DNA from: Amphimedon queenslandica
Lineage: Eukaryota; Porifera; Demospongiae; Haplosclerida; Niphatidae
DNA length: 64,000 bases
Direction: 5' to 3'
NCBI RefSeq assembly: GCF_000090795.2
Contig: NW_003546270.1
Span: 273,562-337,561 of the forward strand
Part shown: piece after piece, positions 42,818-54,769 of the stretch
Position numbering within the stretch: position 1 is the stretch's first letter
How the letters are laid out: every line of letters begins with the position of its first letter
Translations under genes and position numbers: made by a program
The notes under the pieces: model-generated
What the model was told of the DNA's origin: nothing
Database searches by the model: none
The model's input: only the letters and a program-made list of their open reading frames with translations

Positions 42818-44550
42818 TTGCTTTTCTTCTTTTATTCATGACTTTTACAGTATAAATAAAAGGAGCTGAAGCTGTTGATGATTTCTGAGAACTAGCATAG
42901 CATATTTTACTACCATTATACTAAAAGTATGAACAAAGTAGTAATTAGACTGTATATTCTCCGTATACCTACCTGAACTAAAGGTGTCTGTCCTAAAATG
43001 TTATCAATGATAAGAGTTGCTCTAGGCATAGTTGTTTGAGAAGTAGTAGTTGATGTGGTCATACTAGCAGCAACTGAAAGCGTGGGGAAGGAGATAGCAT
43101 TTCTTTAAAACTGACACCACAGCCAAAATTGCTTGCCAGGTTTTCAATTCATCTGAGATTGTGAGGGTGTGGCTTAATTTGATATCATGGCTACAGAAGA
43201 GATTTACATGCAATGATTGCTTCCAAATCTCGTACAAAGGGCTGACTTCTTGACTATAGTAATTTTTTGCAGGAGCCCGTAAAGTGCAGTACTCTCACGC
43301 AATTAATTAAAATTGCTTATGCCTGCTTATCATAATGTTGTTACTATTTTCAGTGAAACAAAAGTCGTGTAGTAAAATGGTTACCAGTGTGAAGATTAGA
43401 AGTTGTTAGTGTTTACCACTCGAAATGCTATGCCAGGAGTAGAATGCTTGAAAGAACTTGAATGCATAAGTATGTTACCATGAAATCATAGCTACTTAAA
43501 AGTAGAACCATCTCTCCATCAATTACAGCAAGTCTTAGTAGTATACAGGAGAATCTCCAGCAGAATTAAGAGCTACAGCAAGCCAGTACTTCCTTTATTA
43601 GTAATGCAATAGCGTTACTAAGTAAGATTCACCCCAAACAAATTGGCTGCCATGAATTTTGCAGCCTTGCTATACCACTAAAACAAGCTCATTTGCTAAC
43701 CACACTTTTTAGAGGGCCTCATCTTCACTAGAGGACTCCATTGGTATTAATACCGCGATTCCAAACCTAGTCTAAGAGGAAAGCCAATAATCGGCAAACC
43801 AGCCTTTTTTCAGCAACCTTTTTTCATCGGCAACATCATTGTCAAGAAAGTCCTGGCAAATCAGTTGGCAAGCTGTATCTCGATCTTGACTCATGCTAGA
43901 AGGATAATTCTTACACCACTCTACTCCAACAGTCTATGCACGGATCTTTGTCCCCTAAAATCATTCTTGAAGATAAGAAAAAGTGATGTTATGACTGCTG
44001 CATCAGGCCAACTTACCTCCCATTGACATTTTGTTAATTATAGAAGCATGTGCTACAAAATCTGGGCATGGCTGCACATGCTCAAATCTCAGAGCTGGGA
44101 AAAGCAAGCAATGTTTTAACCTAGCTAGGCTAGCTATGCTTGGTATCTATTGCATTACTTAGTTGAGGTTTCCAGCTAAATGAAGGTATTAATTTTACTT
44201 ATAATTCTTTTATTAAGTGTGTAATGAATTATGTAATTTTAAAAAAACAATTATTTTTATGATAATGCAATGATTATGACATTGACATCAGGAAGAACAG
44301 GAATAGATAGCTAGGGAAGATGAAGCTTCGTGAACAAGGATTCAAGTTAAGACAATAGTATTAATTTCACCTGTCATCAGTATAGTAGATATTCCTTCAG
44401 CATATCTATTTAATGCTGTGACTGCTGTCACTCATAAATGCTGTGAAGTCATAACAATAGTAAAGATAGTTATTGTTTGTGTATAATTAACAATTATCAC
44501 AATTGCAACAACAAATATATTGCAAGTATTATTAGAAAATTAACACAAAC
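42818..44550. other. No supported gene
   Basis: Mixed-composition intergenic DNA. Sequence near 42810-42850 forms the outer flank of the hAT element. I see no domain on either strand. Confidence 0.45.
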
Positions 44551-44796
44551 AAGAACATATTTTTAAAAAGCAAGATTGAGTAGAATTCCTAATGACCAAC
44601 GAAAATTAAAATCCTACTCTCATGATGCAAATTCTACTCTACATTGCAAGGTGATATATAAGTTTTACATAAAAACATTAAAAGTACAATGTAGAGTAGA
44701 ACTTGCTTTATGAGAGTAGGATTTTCATTTTCTATTTTCGTTGGTCGTTCAGAATCCTACTTAATCTTGTTTTTTTTAATTTTATGTTCTTATATT
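44551..44796. repeat. Large imperfect palindrome (foldback MITE), ~245 bp
   Basis: Left arm AGCAAGATTGAGTAGAATTC, GACCAACGAAAAT, AAATCCTACTCTCAT and TTCTACTCTACATTG. The right arm is the reverse complement with few changes (CAATGTAGAGTAGAA, ATGAGAGTAGGATTTTCATT, CGTTGGTCGTTC). The symmetry extends outward into AAGAACATA. The loop is only about 50 bases. Confidence 0.85.
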
Positions 44797-44852
44797 AACA
44801 CAAATGACCTTCATTACACAGTATAAGGACTTACTGACTTACTGTAGCTCTC

Positions 44853-45361
44853 CTACCATGCCTACTTGCAAATGACCAATCGGATTTGTTATACATGGTA
44901 AGTGTAATCGCTTACGGAGGTAAATAACTAAGTGGTCAAACAGGTTTTCTTAGTGATTTACCTAGCGGATAGCCTTGGAGCAAACAGGTTTCTAGTTATT
45001 TACCTCAAAGCATAGCTAAGGCGTTTGCAGTAAGTAAAGGTTATACAATGAGGTGAAGGCATCAATGGCAGTTATGATACCAAGAGCCGTAGGCCCAAGG
45101 TAATATAAGCCATAGATACCGAAACAGAGTTGTATAACCAGCTTCTACCATGTACTAAAATAAATAACTAGTTTACTTAGCAACAGCAATGCATTTTTGA
45201 AACAGGAGATTAATAAGTGAATTCTCGGGCTACATATTTGACATTTGACTGTGCTTGAAATTATTAATTTACCTCTGAGCTACTTAATTAACCTTCGGGG
45301 CTACTTATTCTGAACCTGAAATTGAGCAATCTGATTAGTCAATTACAAGTAGGCATGGTAG
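44853..45361. mobile_element. MITE-like element, 509 bp, inverted ends of ~34 bp
   Basis: The left end CTACCATGCCTACTTGCAA and the right end, inverted, CTACCATGCCTACTTGTAA agree over about 34 bases including TGAC-AATC-GATT. The interior carries direct copies of TTTACCT boxes (GGTAAATAACTA, GTGATTTACCTAGC, TTATTTACCTC). Non-coding. Confidence 0.75.
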
Positions 45362-45364
45362 AAT

Positions 45365-46740
45365 CATTTTTAGCATAGAAATTAGCAAAAAACATCAAGA
45401 AGAAAGAAATAGAGCCTCAAAAGTATTGGGCCATGTCATAAACTTCTTAATAATTGGAGTGGAAGGAAAGGGCGTGTTTTACTGTACACACATAGTGCGA
45501 GTGGAGAAGGATTATCCTGTTTCTTTAAGGAAGATACAAAGAAGTAAAGAGGCCTTGTGCTTTTTATAAAGCCTTGCTAATTGCTATGCGTTTCTTGACT
45601 TCAGGACTGCATCCCTTCATAAATAACTCCCATTGCAATCTCAACCTCAGAGTATAACCTATACTTTATTTTGCTCCAAATTCTCCTACACAATACCGAG
45701 ACTTTCTGCACTTGATTGAGAGATGATTCACTACTGTAAAAAACTAAGATGTAAGGGTACATTGTAGCATACTTATCTTTTCAAGTTCTTTCAATAATTC
45801 TGTTGCTACCATCGCATTTACATTGATAGCCGTTACTAGACGGGTGTGGTTTAACTTGTGCTAAATATAGTAACAACATTAAGACATGCAGGCATAAGAT
45901 TTTGCCGTAATTCATCAAATATTAGAACAAGTGTATACACAATGTCTGGCAATGAACTAGAGCTTTCCATAATTCACAAGTCAAGAAACTAAGGAAACGA
46001 GAGCCCAGTATTGCTACCTTGAGACCACGCCTACTTTTTGTCTATTGCTTTACATAGATATCAGTAAAAATTTAGTCTTTTATGTTATGGAAATGCTCTT
46101 ATATTGAAACAGTAATAATCAATGGCAAGCTCTTTCTTGCTGTTATGTAGTTACCAGCCAATGTAATGATAAGCTACAACAATCGGTCTACACGAAGGTT
46201 CTCTGAACACCAGAAGAGTATAAAATCATATGGTTTCCCTTATGCTATAATGGATAGTCATACTTTTTTCACTTATTTCTCTTACATAGATACATGAACA
46301 GTGATGTAACTACCACCATTGAGAGAGAAGTTGCTTGTCATGAAGAAGCAAGTTTGGTTATCATGCACAAAGTTTAAGCCGAGATGTGTCACTGTGAAAT
46401 TTTTTTGTTTAATAAAATTTTTTGGCTTTGAATTTTGTGCAAATCATTTTTCGAAAACTGAAACCTCCACATTCTTTTCATAGACTTAAGGTCTAATCTA
46501 CATGTCCTGCTCGTTCCAGTTGCAATAGAGCAGGTGTAGCTATAGAAAAAGTGCCGTAAACTTGGTCATAATAAGACAACCTAAATCCTTGATATACCAC
46601 AGCTGTTCTCCTTATATTGCCATACACAGATCAAATGAACTCTTCGCTATTAATAATGAGCTTCATGTGTACTTCTGTTTAGGAGATGCAAATCGGTTCT
46701 AGAAATTGTAATACATTAAGTAGTCACGCATTTTTAATGA
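45365..46740. other. No supported gene
   Basis: No open frame with a known motif. A T-rich patch at about 46395-46435 is unremarkable. Confidence 0.45.
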
Positions 46741-46743
46741 TAC

Positions 46744-46950
46744 TCATTTCAAACAATTAAATAAAAAAAACATTAAAAATGGGAAAATAGTACGATTGAA
46801 TTGAGAAAAAGTAAGGAAACAAGAGGGTACTAGCAAACTGGTGTGGTAAGAAATCCTACACCACTGCATGAAGACCGTTACCCAAAAGCATAGCAATTTA
46901 TCCTCACAGCCAACTATGATAGCAGCACTACATGCAGCCTTCATCTTTGA
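46744..46950 (+). repeat. Copy of the LINE's 3' tail sequence (inverted to 11952-12085)
   Basis: AAACATTAAAAAT, GTAAGGAAACAAGAGGGTAC, CCTACACCACTGCATG and CCCAAAA occur here in the plus sense and, with small changes, in the minus sense at 12080-11952 after the LINE's RT frame. It could be a 5'-truncated LINE insertion, the commonest LINE fossil. It ends next to the gap at 46960. The 66-codon minus frame here is a shadow. Confidence 0.65.
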
Positions 46951-46959
46951 TGCAGTGAT

Positions 46960-46969
46960 NNNNNNNNNN
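46960..46969. other. Assembly gap, 10 N
   Basis: Ten N, placeholder length, between the LINE-tail repeat and the 3' half of a TGTGACC MITE. Confidence 0.95.
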
Positions 46970-47096
46970 CATGGTAACTTTTTGCATCCTGTAGAGTAAT
47001 TTTATGATAAATAGGGCTCAGGAACTTGGATTTCTTAGGCTAAAAAGACAAATTTCACTACCCGCCATAAGGTACCTTTTGTCAATTATGGTCACA
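46970..47096. mobile_element. TGTGACC MITE, copy 2, left half missing at the gap
   Basis: Matches the right half of the full copies (CATGGTAACTTTTTGCATCC, CACTACCCGCCATAAGG, ending TTGTCAATTATGGTCACA) with TA after it at 47097. The left half would lie in the gap. Confidence 0.88.
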
Positions 47097-47124
47097 TATT
47101 CATACTGATCACGTGTGCATAAAT

Positions 47125-47535
47125 TAAAATGGGGTCAAACCACAAACCCACGCCGTGTCTGCAGCTAGAGTTTGTCTTTCAATTTGCTCCCCATCTGCTT
47201 CTTTTTGAAACTACCTTTGTGGTCCTGAACCTAAGCGCAAAAGAATGATGTAAAAGCCAACTTGAGCGGTTCACTGGATAAAAAGATTATCTGGTGCATA
47301 GAAGATGAAAGAAGAAAAAAATGTCTGAAGCATTTTGCAGAAATTTAAATTCAGGCCTGTTCTCCAGAAATGCTCCCGCTACATTACAGTTCACATTAAA
47401 GGTACCAGGTGAATCACTCGGTGAAGGAGAGCTCATCTAACCCATTTATAAGGCTGTAAAATGTGAGATAAAAGAGTTATGTGTTTGAAAATCATAAAAA
47501 CAGCTGCCATCTTGAAAACTCAACCTCAATCCTAC
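47125..47535. repeat. Dispersed repeat, copy B
   Basis: Direct counterpart of 30020-30412 (see anchors there). It begins about 30 bases after the MITE. In both places the repeat ends at AACCTCAATCCTA-ATA. Confidence 0.75.
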
Positions 47536-47539
47536 ATAT

Positions 47540-49385
47540 AGGCCACTGCCTATATAATAATTGACAATTACTATAGGAACGAGTAATGGTGGGAAAATGA
47601 AGACTGGTACAAGGTCTCTGTTCAAGCATTATAACTTCATTTTCGTGCAAAAGTGGGTCTTCTGGAGACTTTCTAAGGCTTTCTAGAAGTTTATACTTAC
47701 ATGTGGAAATGCAAGTTCTTTCATATGCATATGGTAGGATGGCAAGCGTGTGCTGAGACGATTCAGTGAAATGGACAACCTTTTACTTGCCTTGTAACAA
47801 TCACTGTACTATGATTTGTTTAAGATGTTAGAAAGGCTTGCTTGATCTTCTGTACACTTCTTTGAGACACCAAGAAGTTTGTGTACGTCAAATTGTTGAT
47901 GTGGTCCATTAGTGGCTACTGAGCCTAAATATAGTCTCTCTAGGTTCTTTTTGCTCAAAACAGGCATGTTTCTTTTGTTAGATAAACCTGTGAAGCTAGT
48001 AGAAATAGCTATGAGTGAAAAAAAGGTTTTGCTTAGTCTTATCACAACAGCCTATGCTTTATCAGTGCTAATAAATACTTGTCTTTACTTTTAAAATGTT
48101 CCAGACAATGGTTTAGTATTTTCCTCCTATTTCTGTACCATTGGTTTGTAAAAATGTTGTACTTTCTCAAAATAAAATCATTGTTTTATTTTTGTTATAA
48201 CCTTTCAAAACTGAAAAATTTTTATGAAGGAGTAATTTTATACATGAAGGAATGGTAACAATGGCAGTGTGTAACTACCCAACAATCATACCGGAAGTGT
48301 TTCACACAAAGTTTCTCTGATCCAGATGACACTCACTAGAAATATAGGTATGATGATTGAGAATAGCGACGCAACCAGGGACTAGGATATTTCTCATCCT
48401 AAAAACAGATAGGGGCTCCTACATTTTAAAGCACATAAGTTTCCTGTATCAAATGAATAATAGTATACGGAAAATAATCTGGAAAATTATGCTATGTGAC
48501 CGCTCATTTCTGTATGTGTCTACTTGCACATCCAACATTTTCACTTTATAGTCACAAAGGGACTTCGATTTTTGTGCAAATTGTTCTGTGACAAAGGGAA
48601 TGGTACTGTACTTACCTTAGCTTAATACATTGTGTATCTCATCAGTTGCTGACACTATTATCAGACATAATCCTGCTGAGTTAAAAGCGCGAGCACATTC
48701 TCTATTGCCACCATTATAGTATAAACAAAATCATTTGTAATGTTTCTGTTCACACCCGCGTAACATACGGGCAGGGCGACTGCACCCACCGTTGTGACTT
48801 CTTTCTATGCTGAATCATGTTTGCCTGCTTTCTTCCCCAGTCATTCCACCAATGGTAGCTCACGTGATTTTTTATTTGTTGCGACGTCATAATGGCAGTC
48901 TACAAAGGCAGACTGCTGTGATGCATATTGAGCTCTGTTTACGATTTAGGTGAATCAAAACTTGTTTAATCGTAAAGGAAAGACTTTACGTTATGATTAA
49001 TTTGCTGCCAGCCTAAATTTATTGTGTAACTAAGTAAATTTTATTTTGAACTCATTGATGTATTCATAAGTTTTGGTTTCATACGTCAATAAAGGCTAAT
49101 CAGAACAACTTAGTTTTTGCTGTGCAATTAGCCAAAGAATGGATCTTATTGTATAGAAAAATTGATGTAGAACAACAGTTACATCCATTGAGTGAGACAA
49201 TCAATTGCCATACTGAGGCTAAATATGGCTTAATAGTTTCGTGTGATATATATCGAAATAACTTTGAAGTAGAGAATTTAAGTTACTATGTTATCAATCA
49301 TGTCAGTAATAATTCATGTAGATTAAACATGGAGAGAGAAAAAAAATGTATGAATTGAATAATAAATAGTTTCTATTCCTTGCAT
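47540..49385. other. No supported gene
   Basis: Short frames on both strands (78 residues at 48045-47809 minus; 78 residues at 49122-49358 plus) match nothing I know. Confidence 0.45.
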
Positions 49386-49389
49386 GTTT

Positions 49390-50365
49390 AAAAAGTTTCA
49401 TCCTCGCTGTCATGTTCTTCATTTATAGGCTCAATATCATCATGACATGTATCTTCCTCCTCACTACCATACAGTTCTTCATGTTGAAGACTATCCATCC
49501 CGCTATATTTATTACTGTACTCAAACTTTCGATTTTGCAATACTCCAAATACTTTTGCTTTACCTTCTACTATGACGTGTCATTTTTCTCTCAACTATAT
49601 GTCTTGTACATAAGCTATGCTGTATGCTAGTAACTGTTTCTTGACAGTCAGCTATAGCATCTAATACCTCTAAGTACTGAATTTAAATTTTTCTGTGTTG
49701 ATTGAATGAGAGAAATAAATTTTCAGTTCCATGAAAGCCTCATTTGAGTTACTGCAATGAACTGCATAGCGGTAGAGCATGTAAGTTTTCACATTCTGAA
49801 AGCCAGCAACAGTTTGATCTTCATTGTTTGTTGTCATAAATTCATATATTTTAAAAGATCTGATGCTAGATAATTGTTGAGGATAGTACTTTTTTATAAG
49901 GTTACTAATAAGAGTATTAATTATTTCATTTTTTTCTCAATCCTTGTTCTCGCCATTCTCATTTTATAGGGACAGGTGACCTTGTTTTATCCAGAGTAAT
50001 TGTCATAGTTTGATCTAAAGATTCTATAGCTCTGAAGAACCAATACATAGAGAAGGTAATGGTTTTACTGTTAGTATAGTTGTACCATGCGAACTACTCT
50101 GCCTATTACCATTAAATACTCTGGCGTAACTATGTAAGAAGTCAATATTATCAACAGATACAACATCTATTATTGTGTTTTCACCGAGGCTATCTGCTTT
50201 TGGTTGTGAAACTCTTTAGTTCATATAACGCTGTAACACATCTAGTGATAATCAAACACCAAAACAGTTAAGAATTTTAATGAGAAGGTGGGAAGCTCCT
50301 TGACTTTGTATTACATCACTTAGAAGAAAGTTTAGCAGCATTGAACATCTGTCATCTACACAAAA
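49390..50365 (-). pseudogene. Unrecognised transposon-associated protein fragment
   Basis: On the minus strand, from about 50215, one clear block reads VSQPKADSLGENTIIDVVSV-DNIDFLHSYARVFN then SSSHGTTILTVKPLPSL. The form D-N-I-D-F-L-x-x-x-A and H-G-T-T is one I recall from multi-copy uncharacterised proteins in sponges and cnidarians, which suggests a mobile-element protein. Further pieces downstream (NEIINTLISNLIKKYYPQQL, AVHCSNSNEAFMELKIYFSH, SMDSLQHEELYGSEEEDTCH) are in the same direction but broken by stops. No catalytic motif was recognised. It may be the middle and acidic C-terminus of one protein of 300 or more residues. Strand and block order are certain; function is unknown. Confidence 0.4.
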
Positions 50366-50389
50366 AAGCTGTGTACTAAGAATAAAGAA

Positions 50390-50640
50390 GCAACTAGTGT
50401 TGTTTTAGTTAACTCTAACTAAACTAAAACCCTTTTAGTTAAGCCAGATTTACTTTTAGTTAACTAACTATAACTAAGTAAATTTTTTATAAATTTTTTG
50501 AAACTAACTGTAACTAACTAAAAGTACTTTTAAAAATGAAAACTAACTATGAACCTACTAAAAGTATAATGAAATTTATAAAACTATCTATAACTAACTA
50601 AAAGTATTACTGTATTTGCAAAACTATTCATAACAAAATG
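50390..50640. repeat. Degenerate TAACTAACTAAAAGTA repeats
   Basis: The motif AACTAACTAAAAGTA or its inverse (TACTTTTAGTTAACT) recurs six or more times with AT spacers. The left end has TTAGTTAACTCTAACTAA, opposed to the later copies. Non-coding, and possibly a decayed foldback element. Confidence 0.6.
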
Positions 50641-50795
50641 GCTCAAGTTCAAACAAAAACATAGAAGTCTAGCACCTTCTTATACTGCTGAGTCATACAG
50701 TCTAAAGTTACATGTTGTTGCTATATTTAGTACATGTACATTTATTGTCACATTTTTGTAATCAGTGATAAGTTGCAGCTGCATTGTAAGTCATC

Positions 50796-53055
50796 ATGAC
50801 AGTCCAATCCACACAAACTGGTAGACCAAAGGCCAGTTGTAATAGGGACATGTTTACCTACGATGAGGAATCAGACTTAAGTATCTGCAAGGCCAAGAAT
50901 GATTCAGAAGTTGAGTGTGGAAAAGGAATTAAAGGTAAAAATCCAACTAACCTAAATCAGCACTTAAGTAGATATTATCCTGACAATTTTAAAAAGTTAC
51001 TTGAAAAAGAAAAGATTTGCAAAGAAGATAGCTCCAAGAAAAAGTCTATGAAGACTCACAAGAACAAGCCATGTCTGACTTTAATGCTTAATCCTGCTCC
51101 ATACGCAAAGAAAAGAATGAAGTATCAGCAAATAGCAAAAAAGCTGGCAGTGATTATTGGCTGTTCAAGTGTGGCAACTATTATAGTGGAAAACCAGGAG
51201 TTTCAAGAACAATTACATGAACTTGATTCATGTTATGTTGTCCTAGGTCGAGTTGCTCTTATACTATATCCCAGTTCATTTTGGGACGGAAGTGGAAGCA
51301 GCTGCGTGGAATTTGAAAAATGTAGCTACGTCAAAAAGTGATGTAAATAATGATATTTATAGAGGAAAGGTGGCTGTGTTGTTTCACTCTTAAAACAGTC
51401 TTGCTGCCGCTGATAAGCAGTACAATAGCTACTGGAGTCAACTAGTCCTCTTAAAGGCCATCATTATCAGAAGATCTCGCTCTGTTAGCTTTTTAAAAGA
51501 ATTATCTGTTTGGGCGCTCGACCACATGTGCTTATGTAAACTATGACATGTGAAACATCATTGCGGTTAGCTTTGGTATGCCATAGGGTTTTTAGGGAGA
51601 ACCTGGTTCTCAGGATTCCCAAGGGCTAAGAGACCCAAGGTTTCACAGATTTTGATGAACTTTAGCGACTAAGAACCTGTGAAAGATTCATCCTTATCTC
51701 ACTTTCTTATAAAAACTTATTCCAGTTTTTCTTGTCCCAAACTCAACTAGGATATACCGTATAGCTGGAAAATTTGGCGGAGAATTAAATTTGGCGGATT
51801 GGCGGTTCAAAATAAAACCGCCAAAATCATAACCGTCAAAAATAATTGCAATTATTATGGGCGGGTTCATTATACTAAAAAATGGCAGTATTTCTCACTA
51901 TTTCAGTCACAAAGTCAAGACTGCGGGCAAGGACTGCAAAGGAGCAGCTTGAAGAAGAGCTAAGTGTGCTTAAAGAAAAGACAAGATAGTAAACCGCCAA
52001 ATTAAATGACAGCCAATATTATATTTAGACAGTTTTGATGCAAAGTCGCCAAAGTTTTAGACCACCAAATTTACCGGCTATATGGTAGTATACATCAGAG
52101 TTATCAAGAGATTTGGCTCAAGTACAAGAAAAGATATCTCAGCTGCTTAAAAAATTATGTAAAGTTCACTTATGTTGTGACATTTGCAGTAAAAAAAGTA
52201 TGACAAAGTCCTTTATTGCAATCACATCTCATTTTTTGCCGATGATCAGCGGCTGAAAAGAACCCTGGCTGTTTTTTCGTTTGAAAGCCACATACTGGAG
52301 AGAGAATACTTGGTATTGTAAAAACAGTTCTTCAAGAGTGGGATATTCCATATCATCAAGTGGGAAAAATCTTCACAGACAATGGAAGCAACATGCTTAA
52401 AGCTTTTCGTGATACAATTGACAACAATGTTGAAGATAGCTTGAATACATGTGAATCTATAACAGCAACAGTGGTACTGGTAGAAGATACATGTAGGTTA
52501 ATTCCTGCAGATCATTTGGATTAAGAGGTTGTTGACACAGATGTAGAAAAAACTGACTCTGACCAAGAAAATGATGCATCTGATTTTGATAACAATGAGC
52601 TTGAACACAATAACGCTATCTCCACAGAAGACTACCAAAGGCTCTCCTGCTTTCCTCACACTCTGAAACTCATTGTTACAAAATTTGTTGAATGTAAACT
52701 CTGTAAAGAAGCAATTTCAATTGGTAAAAGATTAGTAGCTCGGTTTATAAAGTCTGTGAAAGCCACAGAAATGCTTGTAAGACTCTCTGGAAGAGGTTAA
52801 TTGGAGATTGCCCAACTCGATGAAGTTCAACTGACCTTTTAAAAAAGCTACTTGCTCTTCAAACCAGCGTAGACAATGTAATATGTAATTTGGAGTGGGA
52901 TGGACTTCTGGCTCGTCATTGGAATGCAATTGAAAATGTAGTAGCACTGCTGGAACCAGTTGCTGAATATACATCATTATGTGGAGGTGAGGAGTACACA
53001 TAAATTTCCTGCGTTATTCCAGCATTAATGGAATTAAATCTTAATTTGGACAAGG
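50796..53055 (+). pseudogene. BED-finger hAT transposase split by a MITE
   Basis: The frame 50796-51341 (GTG or ATG region; the first ATG in frame is at 50796) encodes a BED-type start. This has SCNRDMFTYDEESDLSICKA, then VECGKGIKGKNPTNLNQHLS with the H-x4-Y end of a finger whose first Cys is disrupted, and a Lys-rich linker. The frame decays after 51240. Beyond the MITE (51757-52085), broken frames give KVHLCCDICSKKSMTKSFIA (first Asp), a segment matching VGKIFTDNGSNML near 52360-52400 (second Asp) and DQENDASDFDNNELEHN (acidic linker). Finally LEWDGLLARHWNAIENVVAL then EPVAEYTSLCGGEEYT and PALMELNLNLDKV end near 53055, where a TGTGACC MITE begins. The C-terminal dimerisation domain is missing. 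Confidence 0.78.
51757..52085. mobile_element. MITE of ~329 bp inside the hAT remnant
   Basis: Left end CCGTATAGCTGGAAAATTTGG. The right end, inverted, is CCATATAGCCGGTAAATTTGG. TA lies on both outer sides. Several GGCGG/CCGCC boxes repeat inside the left part (TTGGCGGATTGGCGG, AAACCGCCAAA). A short frame (LRARTAKEQLEEELSVLKEK) is probably chance. Tc1/mariner-type target. Confidence 0.78.
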
Positions 53056-53072
53056 TGACCTATTATACTAAT

Positions 53073-53265
53073 TGTGACCATAATTGACGAAAGGTACCGT
53101 GTGGCGGATTTTTAATTCATCATTATGATAAAAATATCAACCTGTGACTGCTCTGTTCGACAACTATTGTTTCTAAAAGTTACGTAGTAACTTTTTGCAG
53201 CCTCTGGAGTAATTTCATGATACATGGAGCTAAGAAAGTTAGATTTATATGGCTATATCGTATAT
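53073..53265. mobile_element. TGTGACC MITE, copy 3, right end missing
   Basis: Begins TGTGACCATAATTGACGAA and follows the family through GGCGGATTTTTAATT, ATATCAACCTGTGA and AACTTTTTGCA to about 53250, more diverged than the other copies. The right terminal repeat is gone. Confidence 0.85.
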
Positions 53266-53535
53266 TTATGATGTGATTCAAAGACACCTCTGGGTCAATA
53301 AAACAGATACAGTGCCCTGCTTAGCAGCCAAAGATCTGCTACACAGATGCGGGGTCTAATATCTATACGTGGGAAGTCTGATATAGGTATAATTAATTTA
53401 CGAAGGACTACTGAGCTCCACCTATTTAACGACAAATTAATAACAACATTACCACAAAAGAATAATAAAATGTGTGTAAGTGAAAAGCAAATACAAGTTA
53501 TATCTTGAAAGTAATGTTAAAGGTACAACCAGACA

Positions 53536-54767
53536 TTAATTGTTGATGACAATTCCATTCATACTGTCTTGAAGCTTTTGACAACCTTCTCCAAAATCTC
53601 TTTTGGCTAATACTTCTGACACTTGCTGCTGTTGCAAATCTGTGACTCTGGCATATGGCTTCAGTCCATCTAAAGAATGATGCCCAGTCCCGTCCATTAT
53701 GACTTTCTCCTGCAATCCAGCATCCATCATTCTTGTGGCAGATGTAGCACGTAAACTATGATTTGACTTGTCTTCAAATGAAATCCCTGCATCTTTACAC
53801 ATACCTTCAGTATGCCTTTCAAAGTATGGTGGGCAATCGCACGGGCATAAAACCACTGTTTGTCTGGATCATCACAGCTGTAATCTCCAACCATAGGCCG
53901 CAAGTAAAATGCATCACTGTCGTTACTATCTGGCTTGAATTTAGGCCTTTTCGAGATATATAAATCAAGCAAACGTACTAAACATCAATCTTCAAGTGAG
54001 GGATTAGCAAAATGCTTGACTACCTTGTTCGGCTGCCTCTTTCTGACTTGCTTTACTCCTCCCAAGTTGTTCTTGCTTCCATTTTCTGTATACTGATAAT
54101 AAGCTATCGTTTTGTGAGTCCCACGGATCAGCCTTCTCAAGTTGCGTAAACTGACTTAGATTTAACGCTCTGTGTTCATCACCGCCACGTAAACCGAAAT
54201 TCAACCCACAGTAATAAAACACTGATTGCAGTAATTGAGTAGAGCTTTGGACACCCACCACCTCTTTGGGCCAAAGTCCTCCTCCTTAAAGGTTATGATA
54301 CTACTACTGGTAGGATTAGTTCCAACACCATCAGAAAGCAGTGACTGAAAATGTGTATCCATCACATTATGAAGAGGACGAAAAGGACCATTTTTATATA
54401 TGATATTTAAGGCCTTCATTGGTTTCTTTGTGCGAATATACCGTTGAAGTCCCGACAGCAAATTGAAGATAGTCTTAGACGGGTACTGTTCTCCATTTTG
54501 CTTCCTGGTCTCCATCACATTGGCAAAGAAAGTCACACAGTGTGCCAGGATCATCAGTAAGTAATATGTCAATGGGAAATGAACTACCATACGCTGTCCG
54601 CCATGACTCAAAGTTGGTTACTGCCCAGTTGTTACTGCGATCCGTATTAGCAGGAACAAATCCATCTTTGGCAGATGATATTGACTCGCTTGATACTTTG
54701 GCAAAACGATTGCCCTGAGTGACAAGGATAACCTCTTCTTAGGAGAAGGCTTCTCTTTCTCGGCCAT
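53536..54767 (-). pseudogene. Crypton-type tyrosine recombinase (DUF3504 / ZMYM-like)
   Basis: ATG at 54767 opens MAEKEKPSPKKRLSLS. In shifted frames come NNWAVTNFESWRTAYGS and TDDPGTLCDFL, then (54611-54201) NVMETRKQNGEQYPSKTIFN-LLSGLQRYIRTKKP with HNVMDTHFQSLLSDGVGTN, the N-terminal recombinase half. Next are QSVFYYCGLNFGLRGGDEHR with Arg I, YTENGSKNNLGGVKQ, LLDLYISKRPKFK and FYLRPMVGD. The frame 53856-53536 gives KSNHSLRATSATRMMDAGLQ (H-x-x-R) and TGHHSLDGLKPYARV with GHH and the nucleophile Tyr. All catalytic R-H-R-H-Y positions are visible. About four frameshifts or stops inactivate it. The same domain was domesticated in animal ZMYM2/QRICH1-type proteins, so a host-gene origin is the alternative. 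Confidence 0.85.
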
Positions 54768-54769
54768 CT

